Positions 7,260-13,320 of a stretch of DNA of 13,320 nt are shown here, in pieces. The stretch's first letter is position 1. Every line of letters starts with the position of its first letter. The position numbers and the translations under genes were made by a program. Source of the stretch: CAZLLV01 sp964560325 (GTDB lineage: Bacteria; Acidobacteriota; Thermoanaerobaculia; Multivoradales; DATKCC01); NCBI GenBank assembly GCA_964560325.1, contig CAZLLV010000216.1, positions 1 to 13,320 of the forward strand, written 5' to 3'. Below the pieces are notes generated by a model. That model was not told where the DNA came from. It did not search any database and saw nothing but the letters and a program-made list of their open reading frames with translations.

Positions 7260-8044
7260 CACGGCTCCTCCCCGGAGAAGGCCGACGGCACCGGTGAAAA
7301 CGTCTCCCGCTCCGGCCCCGCCCGCCAGCTTTGGCCCCGCCACATCCAGTCGAGGAGCGTGCGCCGCGCGTCCTCCTCGATCGCGAGCTCGTGCGCCCGC
7401 GTCACCACCAGCGCGTTGACGCCCAAGGCCTGCACCTCCGCCGCCCGCGTCGTCTCCGTCGCCACCTGGGTGGTCAGCGCCCCGACCGCCTGCAAGGCCT
7501 CGAGGTTCCCCTCCGCCCCCTCGAGCTGCCCCATGAGCTGCCCGAGCGCCCCCGACGAGTCCTCCGAAGCCCTCGCATGCGCCTCCGTCGCCGCCAGCAG
7601 CGTGCGCAGCGTCGTCAGCGTCGCCCCGACCTTCTCGCCCTCGCTCGTCGGCAGGTCGGGCGACACCTGCGGCGTGTACACCTCGTCGAACCGCGCCAGC
7701 ACGTCCTCGGCCGAGTAGACGACCCCCTGCAACCGGTAGAGGACGTCCCGCAGCCCGACCAGAAACCGGGCCGGATTGTCCGAGGCCGCGTCCTCCAGGC
7801 TCTCGAGGTTCTGGTACATCACCTCGAGCTGGTCGACCAGGTTCGCGAGCTGCTCGATCTGCGTCACCAAGATCTCGTACTGCTGGTAGTAGTCGAGGAG
7901 CGCCTGGGCGTAGTCGATGAGCATCTGGAGGTAGGCCGCGATGTCGTAGACCGCGATCTGCGCTGCCGCCGGCGGCGCCACCACCGGAGCCAGCAGCGCG
8001 AGAAGGACGAGGAGAGCCACCGAAGAACGGACGATCGATCGCAT
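7259..8044 (-). CDS. trbJ: TrbJ / VirB5-like periplasmic T4SS protein
   Basis: This 261-residue secreted protein is, by family, a VirB5-like minor pilus or pilus-tip factor. It has a Sec signal peptide (residues 1-28, PAAA|Q) and then a helical, Tyr/Gln/Leu-rich region (AYLQMLIDYAQALLDYYQQ, about 35-53, then IEQLANLVDQLEVMYQNLE), the pattern typical of TrbJ and suggestive of coiled coil. The mature part has no cysteine. I chose ATG 8044 because GGAGG sits 5 nt upstream and the signal peptide begins there. An alternative in-frame ATG at 8074 (TGATG overlap with the trbE stop) would add ten residues. It is followed without a gap by trbL. No trbK-like entry-exclusion lipoprotein gene lies between trbJ and trbL, as in Tn4371-type clusters. 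Confidence 0.85.
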   Translation of the reverse strand: MRSIVRSSVALLVLLALLAPVVAPPAAAQIAVYDIAAYLQMLIDYAQALLDYYQQYEILVTQIEQLANLVDQLEVMYQNLESLEDAASDNPARFLVGLRDVLYRLQGVVYSAEDVLARFDEVYTPQVSPDLPTSEGEKVGATLTTLRTLLAATEAHARASEDSSGALGQLMGQLEGAEGNLEALQAVGALTTQVATETTRAAEVQALGVNALVVTRAHELAIEEDARRTLLDWMWRGQSWRAGPERETFSPVPSAFSGEEP

Positions 8045-8073
8045 CAAGACCTCCGAGAAAAGAGCCCGCGCCA

Positions 8074-10548
8074 TCAGCGCGGCCCCGGGGAAGGAGCATG
8101 AGAAGGGGAGGGAGACGAAGCCCCGGAACCTGAAGACCCGGAGGTCGCGTCACCGGCCACGAGCGCCGCCAGCTCTTCGTGCCCGAGCTCCCCGAGGTAC
8201 CGGCCGAGCCATGCCTCACCCCACCGCGCCCGGGCCTCCGCGACCTCCTCCCGCGCGGCCGGCCCGGCGAGACCGAGCACCGCGAGCGCCCCGGGCGAGA
8301 GATCGAGGCGAAAGAGCCGCGACCCCTGCGGCGTCACAACGTAGTAGTCCCGCTTCGGCGTCGCCCGCGCCAGGATCTCGACCTGCCGGTCGTTGAGCCC
8401 CATCGCCCGGTACGCCTCCGCCACCGCCGGCTCGAGCGCCGCCGGGTTCGGCAGATAGATCCGCGTCGGCACGTCGAGCACCGCGGCCCGTAGCGGCGAC
8501 TCGAGGAGCCCGGTCACGTTCTGGTGCACCAGGACGAGCCCGGCATTCCGCTTCCGGAGCTCCAGCAGGTAGCGCCGCAGCCGCTCCGCGAAGACCGGCC
8601 GCTCCAGGTAACCGCCGAGCTCCTCGACCGCGAGCAGCGTCGGCGCTCCGCTCATCCGCCGCTCCAGCTCGTCGAACAGATGCAGTACAAGCGGCACCAC
8701 CGCCGCGTCCCGCAGCCCCAGCACCGCCTCCATCTCGACCACCGAGAACCGGCTCCCGTCCCGCAGCGGCGAACGCTCCGCATCGAAGAGCGAGGCGTAC
8801 GGCCCGTCGAGCGTGTACGGCTCGAGCGCCTCGCGCACCGCGTGCGACTGCGCCTTCAACGCGAAGGTCGAGAGCGTCCGGCTCCGCGCCTCCCGCAGAT
8901 CCCGCAGGCCATGCACGACCGTCCGCCGTAGCCCCGGCGTCACCTCCACCCCCGCCGTCTCCAGGAGCGCCGTCACCCACTCCGCCGCCCGCTGGAGATC
9001 CTCCGGCCCGTCGAGATGCTCGAGCGGCGCGAACCGATGCCCGCCCGCCTCCGGCCGCAGGTCGTAGTGATCGCCCCCGGCCGCCTCGACCAGCGCGAGC
9101 TGGCTGTACCCCTTGTCGAGGCTCAGCACCTGAGCCCCCCGGTACCGGAAGAACTGCGCCAGCAGCAGATTCAAGAGCACCGACTTGCCCGACCCCGTCG
9201 GCCCGATCACCGCCGCGTGCTGCACGTCGCCCACCCCGAGCGAGAGCGAAAACGGCGTCGACCCGGAAGTCGCCGCGATCACCGTCGGCGGCTCCCCGGC
9301 GAGCGCCGGGTGCGGATGCGACGACTCGCCCGCCCAGACAGAGGTCGTCGGCGCCAGGTGACAGAACGCCGACAGCGTCAGGATCGGCCGCCGCACGTTC
9401 GCCCGTCCCTGCCCCGGAAGCGCCGACAAGTACGCCTCCAAGGCGTTCAGGTCCTCGATCGCGGCTCCGAACCCGGCGTTCCGGAGGTACTGGACGAGAC
9501 GACGCGCCGTCCCCTCCGCCTCCTGCCGGTCCTCCGACGAGGTGAAAAAGACCGGCGTCAAGTACCCGACGCCCGAGTCCTCCCGCTCGATCTCCAGTAG
9601 CGCATCGTCCGCGTCCGCCGCCATCGCCGGCGCAAACCGCTCCGAAAACTCCGGGGTCGCTCCTGACCCGGAAAACAGCGCCGCCAGTGCGTGCCGCACC
9701 CCCACCCCGGCCGTGTTCCACCGGCCCCGCTTCCTCTTGACCGCCTGCCGGCTCCGGAAAGGATCGAGCGGCATGTAGCGCCAGGTCGCCCGGAAGGGGA
9801 GCGGCAGATCGTTCAAGAAGGCGAGCGTCGCCGGCCCCGCCGCGTCCGGAAACCCCGAGAACCGGATCGGCACGATGTGCCGCTCCCCGAAGCGCAGGTC
9901 CGCGCCCCCATAGAGATCACCCGCCCCCAGCAGGTGCTCCAACGTGAACGGCCACGGCTCCGGCACCGTCAGCGGATGCCGCCGGAAGGTCAGGCACCGG
10001 TAGAGGTACCGCACCGCCTCCGCCGTCCCCAGCCGCTCGAGCCGGAGCGCCGCCGACAGCGTCCCCGCCATCTCCTCGAGCGCCGCGGAGAAATCATCGA
10101 TCCGCCCCTCGAGCCCGCCCCGCTCGACGTCCGCTCGGAGAAGCGTCCCCAGCGCCGAGCCGGCCGCCCCGCCGTCGCCCACCCCCGGGTGGTGCGTCAC
10201 CGTCAGGTACTGCTCGTCGACGAAGTGCGATCGCCGGCCCTCGTAGCGCCGCCGCCGCTCCTCGTCGAGCGCCCGCGTGAACCGGTCGGCAAACGCCCCC
10301 TCCCGCGGATACGGCGGCGCCGGCACCCGGTGGAGATCGAAGTGGAGCATCCACCCGTCCCCCATCGGCCGGAAGGCCTGCCCGAGCGCCCGCGACAGCC
10401 CGAGCAGCTCCTCCTCCGTGCTCGACGCCGGGTCCGGACCCCGGAAACGGAACGACGCCGAGAGCGCTCCGTCGACGTGGAGCAGCAGCCCCTCGTCGAC
10501 GAAGAGATCCCACGGCACGAGATCCATCAGCGAACGATTGCGGGGCAT
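8074..10548 (-). CDS. trbE: TrbE / VirB4-type T4SS ATPase
   Basis: This 824-residue cytoplasmic or inner-membrane-associated ATPase would energise pilus assembly and substrate transfer. The N-terminal half has the CagE/TrbE/VirB features, such as DEQYLTVTHHPG (111-122). The ATPase domain has Walker A GPTGSGKS (449-456), then SLDKGYSQL (476-484), a Walker B-position segment TLLAVEELGGYL (637-648), and RKRNAGLVLVHQNVTGLLES (665-684) with the conserved Gln. In the Walker B position the usual Asp-Glu is Glu-Glu. The C-terminal tail (801-824) is Ser/Pro/Gly low complexity. The start ATG at 10548 lies 2 nt after the trbD stop, with only GAGG directly before it, so translation probably depends on coupling. 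An ATG at codon 8 is possible but has no ribosome-binding site. The stop overlaps a spare trbJ start (TGATG). Confidence 0.95.
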   Translation of the reverse strand: MPRNRSLMDLVPWDLFVDEGLLLHVDGALSASFRFRGPDPASSTEEELLGLSRALGQAFRPMGDGWMLHFDLHRVPAPPYPREGAFADRFTRALDEERRRRYEGRRSHFVDEQYLTVTHHPGVGDGGAAGSALGTLLRADVERGGLEGRIDDFSAALEEMAGTLSAALRLERLGTAEAVRYLYRCLTFRRHPLTVPEPWPFTLEHLLGAGDLYGGADLRFGERHIVPIRFSGFPDAAGPATLAFLNDLPLPFRATWRYMPLDPFRSRQAVKRKRGRWNTAGVGVRHALAALFSGSGATPEFSERFAPAMAADADDALLEIEREDSGVGYLTPVFFTSSEDRQEAEGTARRLVQYLRNAGFGAAIEDLNALEAYLSALPGQGRANVRRPILTLSAFCHLAPTTSVWAGESSHPHPALAGEPPTVIAATSGSTPFSLSLGVGDVQHAAVIGPTGSGKSVLLNLLLAQFFRYRGAQVLSLDKGYSQLALVEAAGGDHYDLRPEAGGHRFAPLEHLDGPEDLQRAAEWVTALLETAGVEVTPGLRRTVVHGLRDLREARSRTLSTFALKAQSHAVREALEPYTLDGPYASLFDAERSPLRDGSRFSVVEMEAVLGLRDAAVVPLVLHLFDELERRMSGAPTLLAVEELGGYLERPVFAERLRRYLLELRKRNAGLVLVHQNVTGLLESPLRAAVLDVPTRIYLPNPAALEPAVAEAYRAMGLNDRQVEILARATPKRDYYVVTPQGSRLFRLDLSPGALAVLGLAGPAAREEVAEARARWGEAWLGRYLGELGHEELAALVAGDATSGSSGSGASSPSPSHAPSPGPR

Positions 10549-10550
10549 CC

Positions 10551-10901
10551 TCAGAACGTCCCGTTCTGGCCCGGAGCGACCCGGGACCGGTCGTGAGGAG
10601 CCTGGCCGGCGTAGATCCCGGCGCCCACCAGGTGCCGCCGGTAGACCGCCAGCACCTGCGGATCGCGCTTCGTCGCCCGCCGCAGAGCCGGCAGCGCCAC
10701 CGTCACCACCAGCACCGCGAGCGCCGGCGTCCAGAAGTTGAGCCGGAAGGCGAAGAGAAGCATCGCGACGACCATCACCAGCAGACCCGCCGCCGCACGC
10801 TCGATACCGCCGAGGTGGATCGTGCGCACCAGCGACGGATAGATCCGCGCCGCACGGTCGTCAGCCGAGGAGCCCCCGGAGGGGCGGACATCGGAAACCA
10901 T
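10551..10901 (-). CDS. trbD: TrbD / VirB3-type T4SS inner-membrane protein
   Basis: This small 116-residue protein has a hairpin of two membrane segments (about residues 37-53 and 57-73). It then has the family-typical basic stretch and RATKRDPQVLAVYRRHL block (75-91), close to the VirB3/TrbD pattern of KrDP followed by a Tyr/Arg-rich helix. By family it assists TrbE/VirB4 in pilus biogenesis at the inner membrane. The ATG at 10901 is 24 nt after the trbC stop. No purine-rich Shine-Dalgarno lies before it; the leader is pyrimidine-rich, so translation may depend on trbC. The last codons form half of an inverted repeat facing trbE. Confidence 0.9.
   Translation of the reverse strand: MVSDVRPSGGSSADDRAARIYPSLVRTIHLGGIERAAAGLLVMVVAMLLFAFRLNFWTPALAVLVVTVALPALRRATKRDPQVLAVYRRHLVGAGIYAGQAPHDRSRVAPGQNGTF
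10552..10568 (-). promoter_or_regulatory. Perfect 7-bp inverted repeat at the trbD stop / trbE start
   Basis: On the coding strand CAGAACG-GGA-CGTTCTG is a perfect 7-bp stem with a 3-nt loop. It covers the last trbD codons, includes two bases of its TGA, and ends 3 nt before the trbE ATG (10548). In mRNA this stem would lie over the region where a ribosome-binding site for trbE should be. That would allow trbE to be translated mainly by ribosomes finishing trbD. The structure is seen in the sequence; the regulatory role is inference. Confidence 0.5.
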
Positions 10902-10925
10902 GACGAGAGGGGAGGGGAGCGCCGC

Positions 10926-11279
10926 TCAGACGAGCGCCATGGAGATGCCGAAGGCACCGAGGAAGGCGGTCAGCCCGGAGACGATCCCGGCCACGACCAG
11001 CACCTTGATGATCTGGACGAGGCCGCGCTGCGACTCGGTGAAGAACCAGTACGCCCCGCCCGCGCAGATCCCCATGATCACCAGCGCCGACAGCACCGGC
11101 CCCTTCACCGACTCGGCGATCGTGTTGAGGATGTTGTCCCAGGGGAGCGACCCGCTGGTGGTCGCCTCCGCCGGCGCCGCCGCGGCGAGCGCCAGGAGCA
11201 AGAGCGAGGAGGTGAGGAGCGAGCCGCCCGTCAGGGAGCGACGGACGGAGGCGGAGCAGCGAGAGAGGAACGAGCGCAT
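10926..11279 (-). CDS. trbC: TrbC / VirB2-type pilin precursor
   Basis: This 117-residue prepilin has a long signal sequence (basic MRSFLSRCSASVRRS, then a hydrophobic stretch to A39, APAEA|T likely cleavage). The mature part is short, with an amphipathic start (PWDNILNTIAESVKGP) and two membrane helices (about 62-80 and 90-115) separated by the polar loop TESQRG. This is the standard TrbC/VirB2 design. The pilin subunits build the transfer pilus. The start ATG at 11279 has AAGGAG 6 nt upstream (11286-11291), one of the better ribosome-binding sites in the cluster, fitting a protein needed in many copies. It is the first gene after the 317-bp gap and may have its own promoter. Whether it is cyclised like RP4 TrbC cannot be told; no TraF-like peptidase gene is in the window. 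Confidence 0.9.
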   Translation of the reverse strand: MRSFLSRCSASVRRSLTGGSLLTSSLLLLALAAAAPAEATTSGSLPWDNILNTIAESVKGPVLSALVIMGICAGGAYWFFTESQRGLVQIIKVLVVAGIVSGLTAFLGAFGISMALV

Positions 11280-11285
11280 CGAAGA

Positions 11286-11291
11286 CTCCTT
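11286..11291 (-). promoter_or_regulatory. Ribosome-binding site of trbC (AAGGAG)
   Basis: AAGGAG on the coding strand, 6 nt before the ATG at 11279. It fixes the trbC start and is stronger than the sites of trbD and trbE downstream. Confidence 0.75.
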
Positions 11292-11333
11292 GGCAGGCCG
11301 GCGGACCGCGCAGAGGTGCGCCGGGGAGTGAGG

Positions 11334-11359
11334 CCGCCGCGGCGCGGAAGCGCCGGCGG
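11334..11359 (-). other. GC-rich hairpin in the trbC leader
   Basis: On the coding strand CGGCGC-TTCC-GCGCCG gives a perfect 6-bp stem with a TTCC loop. Allowing a 2-nt bulge adds four more pairs. It lies about 43 nt before the trbC ribosome-binding site and has no T run, so it is not a rho-independent terminator. In DNA this GC-rich it could be chance. Confidence 0.35.
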
Positions 11360-11489
11360 GGAGTTGGAGAGAGACGAGGTCGAACGAAGGCCCGAAGCGA
11401 ACGCCCGGAGCCGGGGAGAGAGGCCCGCGATAGACCCACGCGCCACCCGCCCGGCCACCCGACCCACTGGTCCGCACGGGGCGGCCGAC

Positions 11490-11515
11490 ACCTCCGGAGC
11501 AAAAGCCCCGGAAGC
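11490..11515 (-). other. Hairpin with UUUU loop in the trbC leader
   Basis: On the coding strand GCTTCCGGGGC-TTTT-GCTCCGGAGGT folds into an 11-bp stem, three pairs being G-U, with a TTTT loop. Because of the wobble pairs it is more stable as RNA from the minus strand than as RNA from the plus strand, which suits a role in the trb transcript. No T run follows. It may stabilise the mRNA or end transcription partly; the function is unknown. Confidence 0.45.
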
Positions 11516-11571
11516 GGGTCGAGAGGGGAGCGGGGAAGTGCGGCGCGGCGTCGTCATCACGAGTCGGCGAC

Positions 11572-11600
11572 AGGGTAGAAAGCCCCAGGCAGCGGGTCAA
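11572..11600 (-). promoter_or_regulatory. Candidate sigma70-type promoter ahead of trbC
   Basis: TTGACC (11600-11595, five of six matches to TTGACA) is followed after exactly 17 nt by TACCCT (11577-11572, three of six matches to TATAAT). The -35 box overlaps the trbB stop codon. A transcript from here would have a leader of about 285 nt containing both hairpins. The -10 box is poor and the host's sigma preferences are unknown, so this is a weak call. Confidence 0.25.
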
Positions 11601-12583
11601 GAATCGGCCCGAAACACCGTCTCCCGGGAAAACTCCCCCGACCGGTCCGGTCGCCCGAGCCGCACCACCTCCGCCACCTCCCGATGCGCCCGCACCCGGC
11701 GCATGTGCACGATCCACCGCACCGACCGGGCCACCCGAGAGGCCGAAGGCGGCGCCCCCGCCTCCTCCAGCAGATCGGTCACCCGCGCCACCGCGTCGAG
11801 CGCCGACGACGCATGGATGGTCGCTAGCCCCGGGTGACCCGAGAGCGCCGCCTTCAGGAAGTCGAGCGCTTCGGCCCCCCGCAGCTCCCCGACCACGATC
11901 CGGTCCGGGTTGAGCCGCAGGCTCACCCGCAGGAGCTCCCGCATCGGAAGCTCCGAGAGCGCAGGCGTGAGAAGCGGCGTCACGTCGCTCCCCTCCGGAA
12001 GCTGCAGCTCGCGCGCCCCCTCCTCCAGGACCACCAGGCGCTCCTCCGGCCGCTCGCCGACCAGGTGGGACAGGAGAGCCGACGCGAGCACCGTCTTGCC
12101 CGAAGACACCGCTCCCGCCACCAGCACCGTCTCGCCAGAGAGCACCGCCCCGACCAGCAGCTCCCGCGCCGCCGGCGCGAGCGATCCCCGCTCGACCAGG
12201 TCCGCCAGCGTCAAGAGCCGCCGCGGCGGGATCCGCAGCGCCATCACCGGCGCCGACGTCACCGGCGGCACGATCACCGTCGCCCGGATGCGCCGGAAGG
12301 GGAGGGAGACCTCGAGGATCGGATGCCGCTCGTCGATCAACCGCCGGTGGATCCCCGCGATCGTCGCGATGCAGGAGCGCAGCTTCTCGGGCGGGAGCGC
12401 CTCCCGCGGCCCGCCCACCCCCTCGAACCCGAACGTGTGCAGCCGCCCGTCCGGATTGACCACCACGTCGGTCAGCTCCGGATCGTGCAGCAGCTCCCAC
12501 AACCCCAGCTCCTCGAGCTCCCGCCGGAGCGTCTCCTCCCAGACCGGCCGGACCTCCGACCCCTCGGAAGCGCCCGAGCTCAT
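11597..12583 (-). CDS. trbB: TrbB / VirB11-type secretion ATPase
   Basis: This 328-residue hexameric traffic ATPase works at the inner membrane and powers T4SS assembly and substrate transfer. The N-terminal domain has the VVNPDGRLH segment (41-49) and PFRRIRATVIVPP (95-107). The motor domain has Walker A GAVSSGKT (157-164), an Asp-box equivalent LVVLEEGARELQL (183-195), a Walker B region LRLNPDRIVVGELRGAEAL (222-240) and a His box GHPGLATIHASS (249-260), all in the right order for VirB11/TrbB. Length is normal. ATG 12583 overlaps the traG stop as ATGA and has GGAGG 4 nt upstream. The trbC gene follows only after a 317-bp gap. Confidence 0.95.
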   Translation of the reverse strand: MSSGASEGSEVRPVWEETLRRELEELGLWELLHDPELTDVVVNPDGRLHTFGFEGVGGPREALPPEKLRSCIATIAGIHRRLIDERHPILEVSLPFRRIRATVIVPPVTSAPVMALRIPPRRLLTLADLVERGSLAPAARELLVGAVLSGETVLVAGAVSSGKTVLASALLSHLVGERPEERLVVLEEGARELQLPEGSDVTPLLTPALSELPMRELLRVSLRLNPDRIVVGELRGAEALDFLKAALSGHPGLATIHASSALDAVARVTDLLEEAGAPPSASRVARSVRWIVHMRRVRAHREVAEVVRLGRPDRSGEFSRETVFRADS

Positions 12584-13320
12584 CCGTCCTCCCCCGAGCC
12601 ATGCGACACCGGCCGCCACGTCCGCGGCGCCAGCTCCGGATCCCGGAAGTACGGCCGCAGGTACGACCGGAGCGGCGGCATCCCCGCCTTGAAGACCAAC
12701 GCCTGCCCCAGGTCGAGTGTCCCCACCTCGCCCTCCGTCAGGAGCGGCCGCGACGACTCGACCATCGAGCTCGTCCGCCGCCCGCCCCGCATCGCCATCC
12801 CGTGCGACCGGCTGGTGCGCCGGTAGCGCGCCGTCGCCGTCCCGGCCAGAGCCGACGCGTGCCGCCGCGTCCCCGGCGCCTGGGTCGCCGTCGTCACGTG
12901 GACGCGGCAGTTGCCGGTGATCGTCTCGTTCCTGCCGTAGAGCCGGTGGAGCTGCGAGAGGTCCTGGCACAACAGAAAGCACCGCGCGTCGTACCCCCGG
13001 AAGTAAGCCAGCAGCTCCTCCATGATCGGCAGCCGTCCCAACGACGCGAACTCGTCCACCACCACCTCCAGCCGCCGCGCCTCCTGCCCCAACCCGGATG
13101 GAGAGCGCTCGGTCAGCCGCCGCCCGAGCGCGGCCAGCTGCAACCGGATCAACGGCGAGAGCCGCCCCAGGTCGTGGAACGGGATCGAGAGATAGAGCGT
13201 CGTCGGCTGGCCCGACAGCAGCCCCGCGAGCGACAGGTGCGACTCCGCCGTCGCCGCCGCGATCTGCGGATCGCCCCACGGATCGAGGTACTGCGCGAGC
13301 GTCGCGACGATCGACCCCCG
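12580..13320 (-). CDS. traG: TraG / VirD4-type coupling protein, C-terminal part (5' end outside window)
   Basis: The frame is open to the right edge, giving the last 246 residues of a coupling ATPase that feeds relaxase-DNA or effector substrates into the channel. Visible signatures are TTLYLSIPFHDL-like strand and helix text (about fragment residues 40-50), the Walker B motif VVVDEFASLGRLP (Asp-Glu at fragment residues 89-90, codons at 13051-13056), LLCQDLSQL (from 117) with the conserved Gln, and RPLLTEGEVGTL (191-202), typical of TraG of IncP and Tn4371 type. The transmembrane N-terminus and Walker A lie outside. The TGA overlaps the trbB start (ATGA). The gene stands directly before trbB, as in Tn4371-type elements. 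Confidence 0.93.
   Translation of the reverse strand, partial: RGSIVATLAQYLDPWGDPQIAAATAESHLSLAGLLSGQPTTLYLSIPFHDLGRLSPLIRLQLAALGRRLTERSPSGLGQEARRLEVVVDEFASLGRLPIMEELLAYFRGYDARCFLLCQDLSQLHRLYGRNETITGNCRVHVTTATQAPGTRRHASALAGTATARYRRTSRSHGMAMRGGRRTSSMVESSRPLLTEGEVGTLDLGQALVFKAGMPPLRSYLRPYFRDPELAPRTWRPVSHGSGEDG

Larger units (their letters stand above)
11280..11596 (-). other. Non-coding leader region between trbB and trbC
   Basis: This is the only gap over 300 bp. No frame in it looks like a protein: overlapping frames are Arg/Pro/Ser-rich and run into trbC in a different frame. It holds two hairpins on the coding strand (11490-11515 and 11334-11359), a candidate promoter at its upstream edge and the trbC ribosome-binding site at 11286-11291. 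In related clusters trbB and trbC are usually nearly adjacent, so the gap suggests a separate control point for the pilin-led part of the operon. Confidence 0.6.

Noticed and set aside
11490..11515. Rho-independent terminator after trbB
   Set aside because: The hairpin has no following T run on the coding strand (GTGTCGG follows), so a standard terminator call is not supported.
11231..11560. Small minus-strand frame of 109 codons in the trbB-trbC gap
   Set aside because: Overlaps the start of trbC in another phase, is Arg/Pro/Ser-rich, and has no membrane or family feature; the trbC ribosome-binding site lies inside it.

Overview
The window is very GC-rich, with G or C at almost every third codon position, and all real genes read on the minus strand. 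It holds one densely packed type IV secretion (T4SS) gene cluster of the Trb/MPF-T kind. From the right edge leftward the order is traG/virD4 (5' part outside the window), trbB (virB11), trbC (virB2), trbD (virB3), trbE (virB4), trbJ (virB5), trbL (virB6), trbF (virB8), trbG (virB9) and trbI (virB10). This is the order known from the IncP/Ti trb operons, and most closely from Tn4371-type integrative and conjugative elements, which likewise lack trbK and trbH. The outer-membrane core components TrbG and TrbI point to a diderm (Gram-negative-type) host. The phylum cannot be fixed from the sequence; an Acidobacteriota-, Gemmatimonadota- or Myxococcota-like genome would fit but is only a guess. 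No relaxase, integrase, att site or entry-exclusion gene lies in the window, so a conjugative role is inferred from gene order rather than shown.

Layout: 12580-13320 coupling ATPase, C-terminal part; 11597-12583 TrbB ATPase; 11280-11596 a 316-317 bp non-coding gap with hairpins and a candidate promoter; 10926-11279 TrbC prepilin; 10551-10901 TrbD; 8074-10548 TrbE ATPase; 7259-8044 TrbJ; 6435-7259 TrbL; 5707-6438 TrbF; 4693-5691 TrbG; 3281-4696 TrbI; 3166-3280 short non-coding gap; 1-3165 the first 1055 codons of a large exported repeat protein that runs off the left edge. Many junctions are ATGA, GTGA or TGATG overlaps, the usual sign of translational coupling within an operon.

How the parts work together: TraG brings substrate to the channel. 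TrbB and TrbE energise assembly and transfer. TrbD and TrbL are inner-membrane channel parts, TrbF is the periplasmic-facing scaffold, and TrbG/TrbI span to the outer membrane. TrbC is the pilin and TrbJ a VirB5-like minor pilus factor.

The most unusual part is the last gene. Directly behind trbI, where a trb cluster normally ends or continues into small accessory genes, sits a Sec-exported protein built from six DUF11-type Ig-like repeats of about 133 residues, a degenerate N-terminal copy and an Asp-Pro repeat linker. Two of the six repeats carry a lysine/arginine-rich insert inside a cysteine-bounded loop. It looks like a surface or extracellular adhesin-like component attached to the transfer operon, possibly a mating-contact factor; that role is inference.
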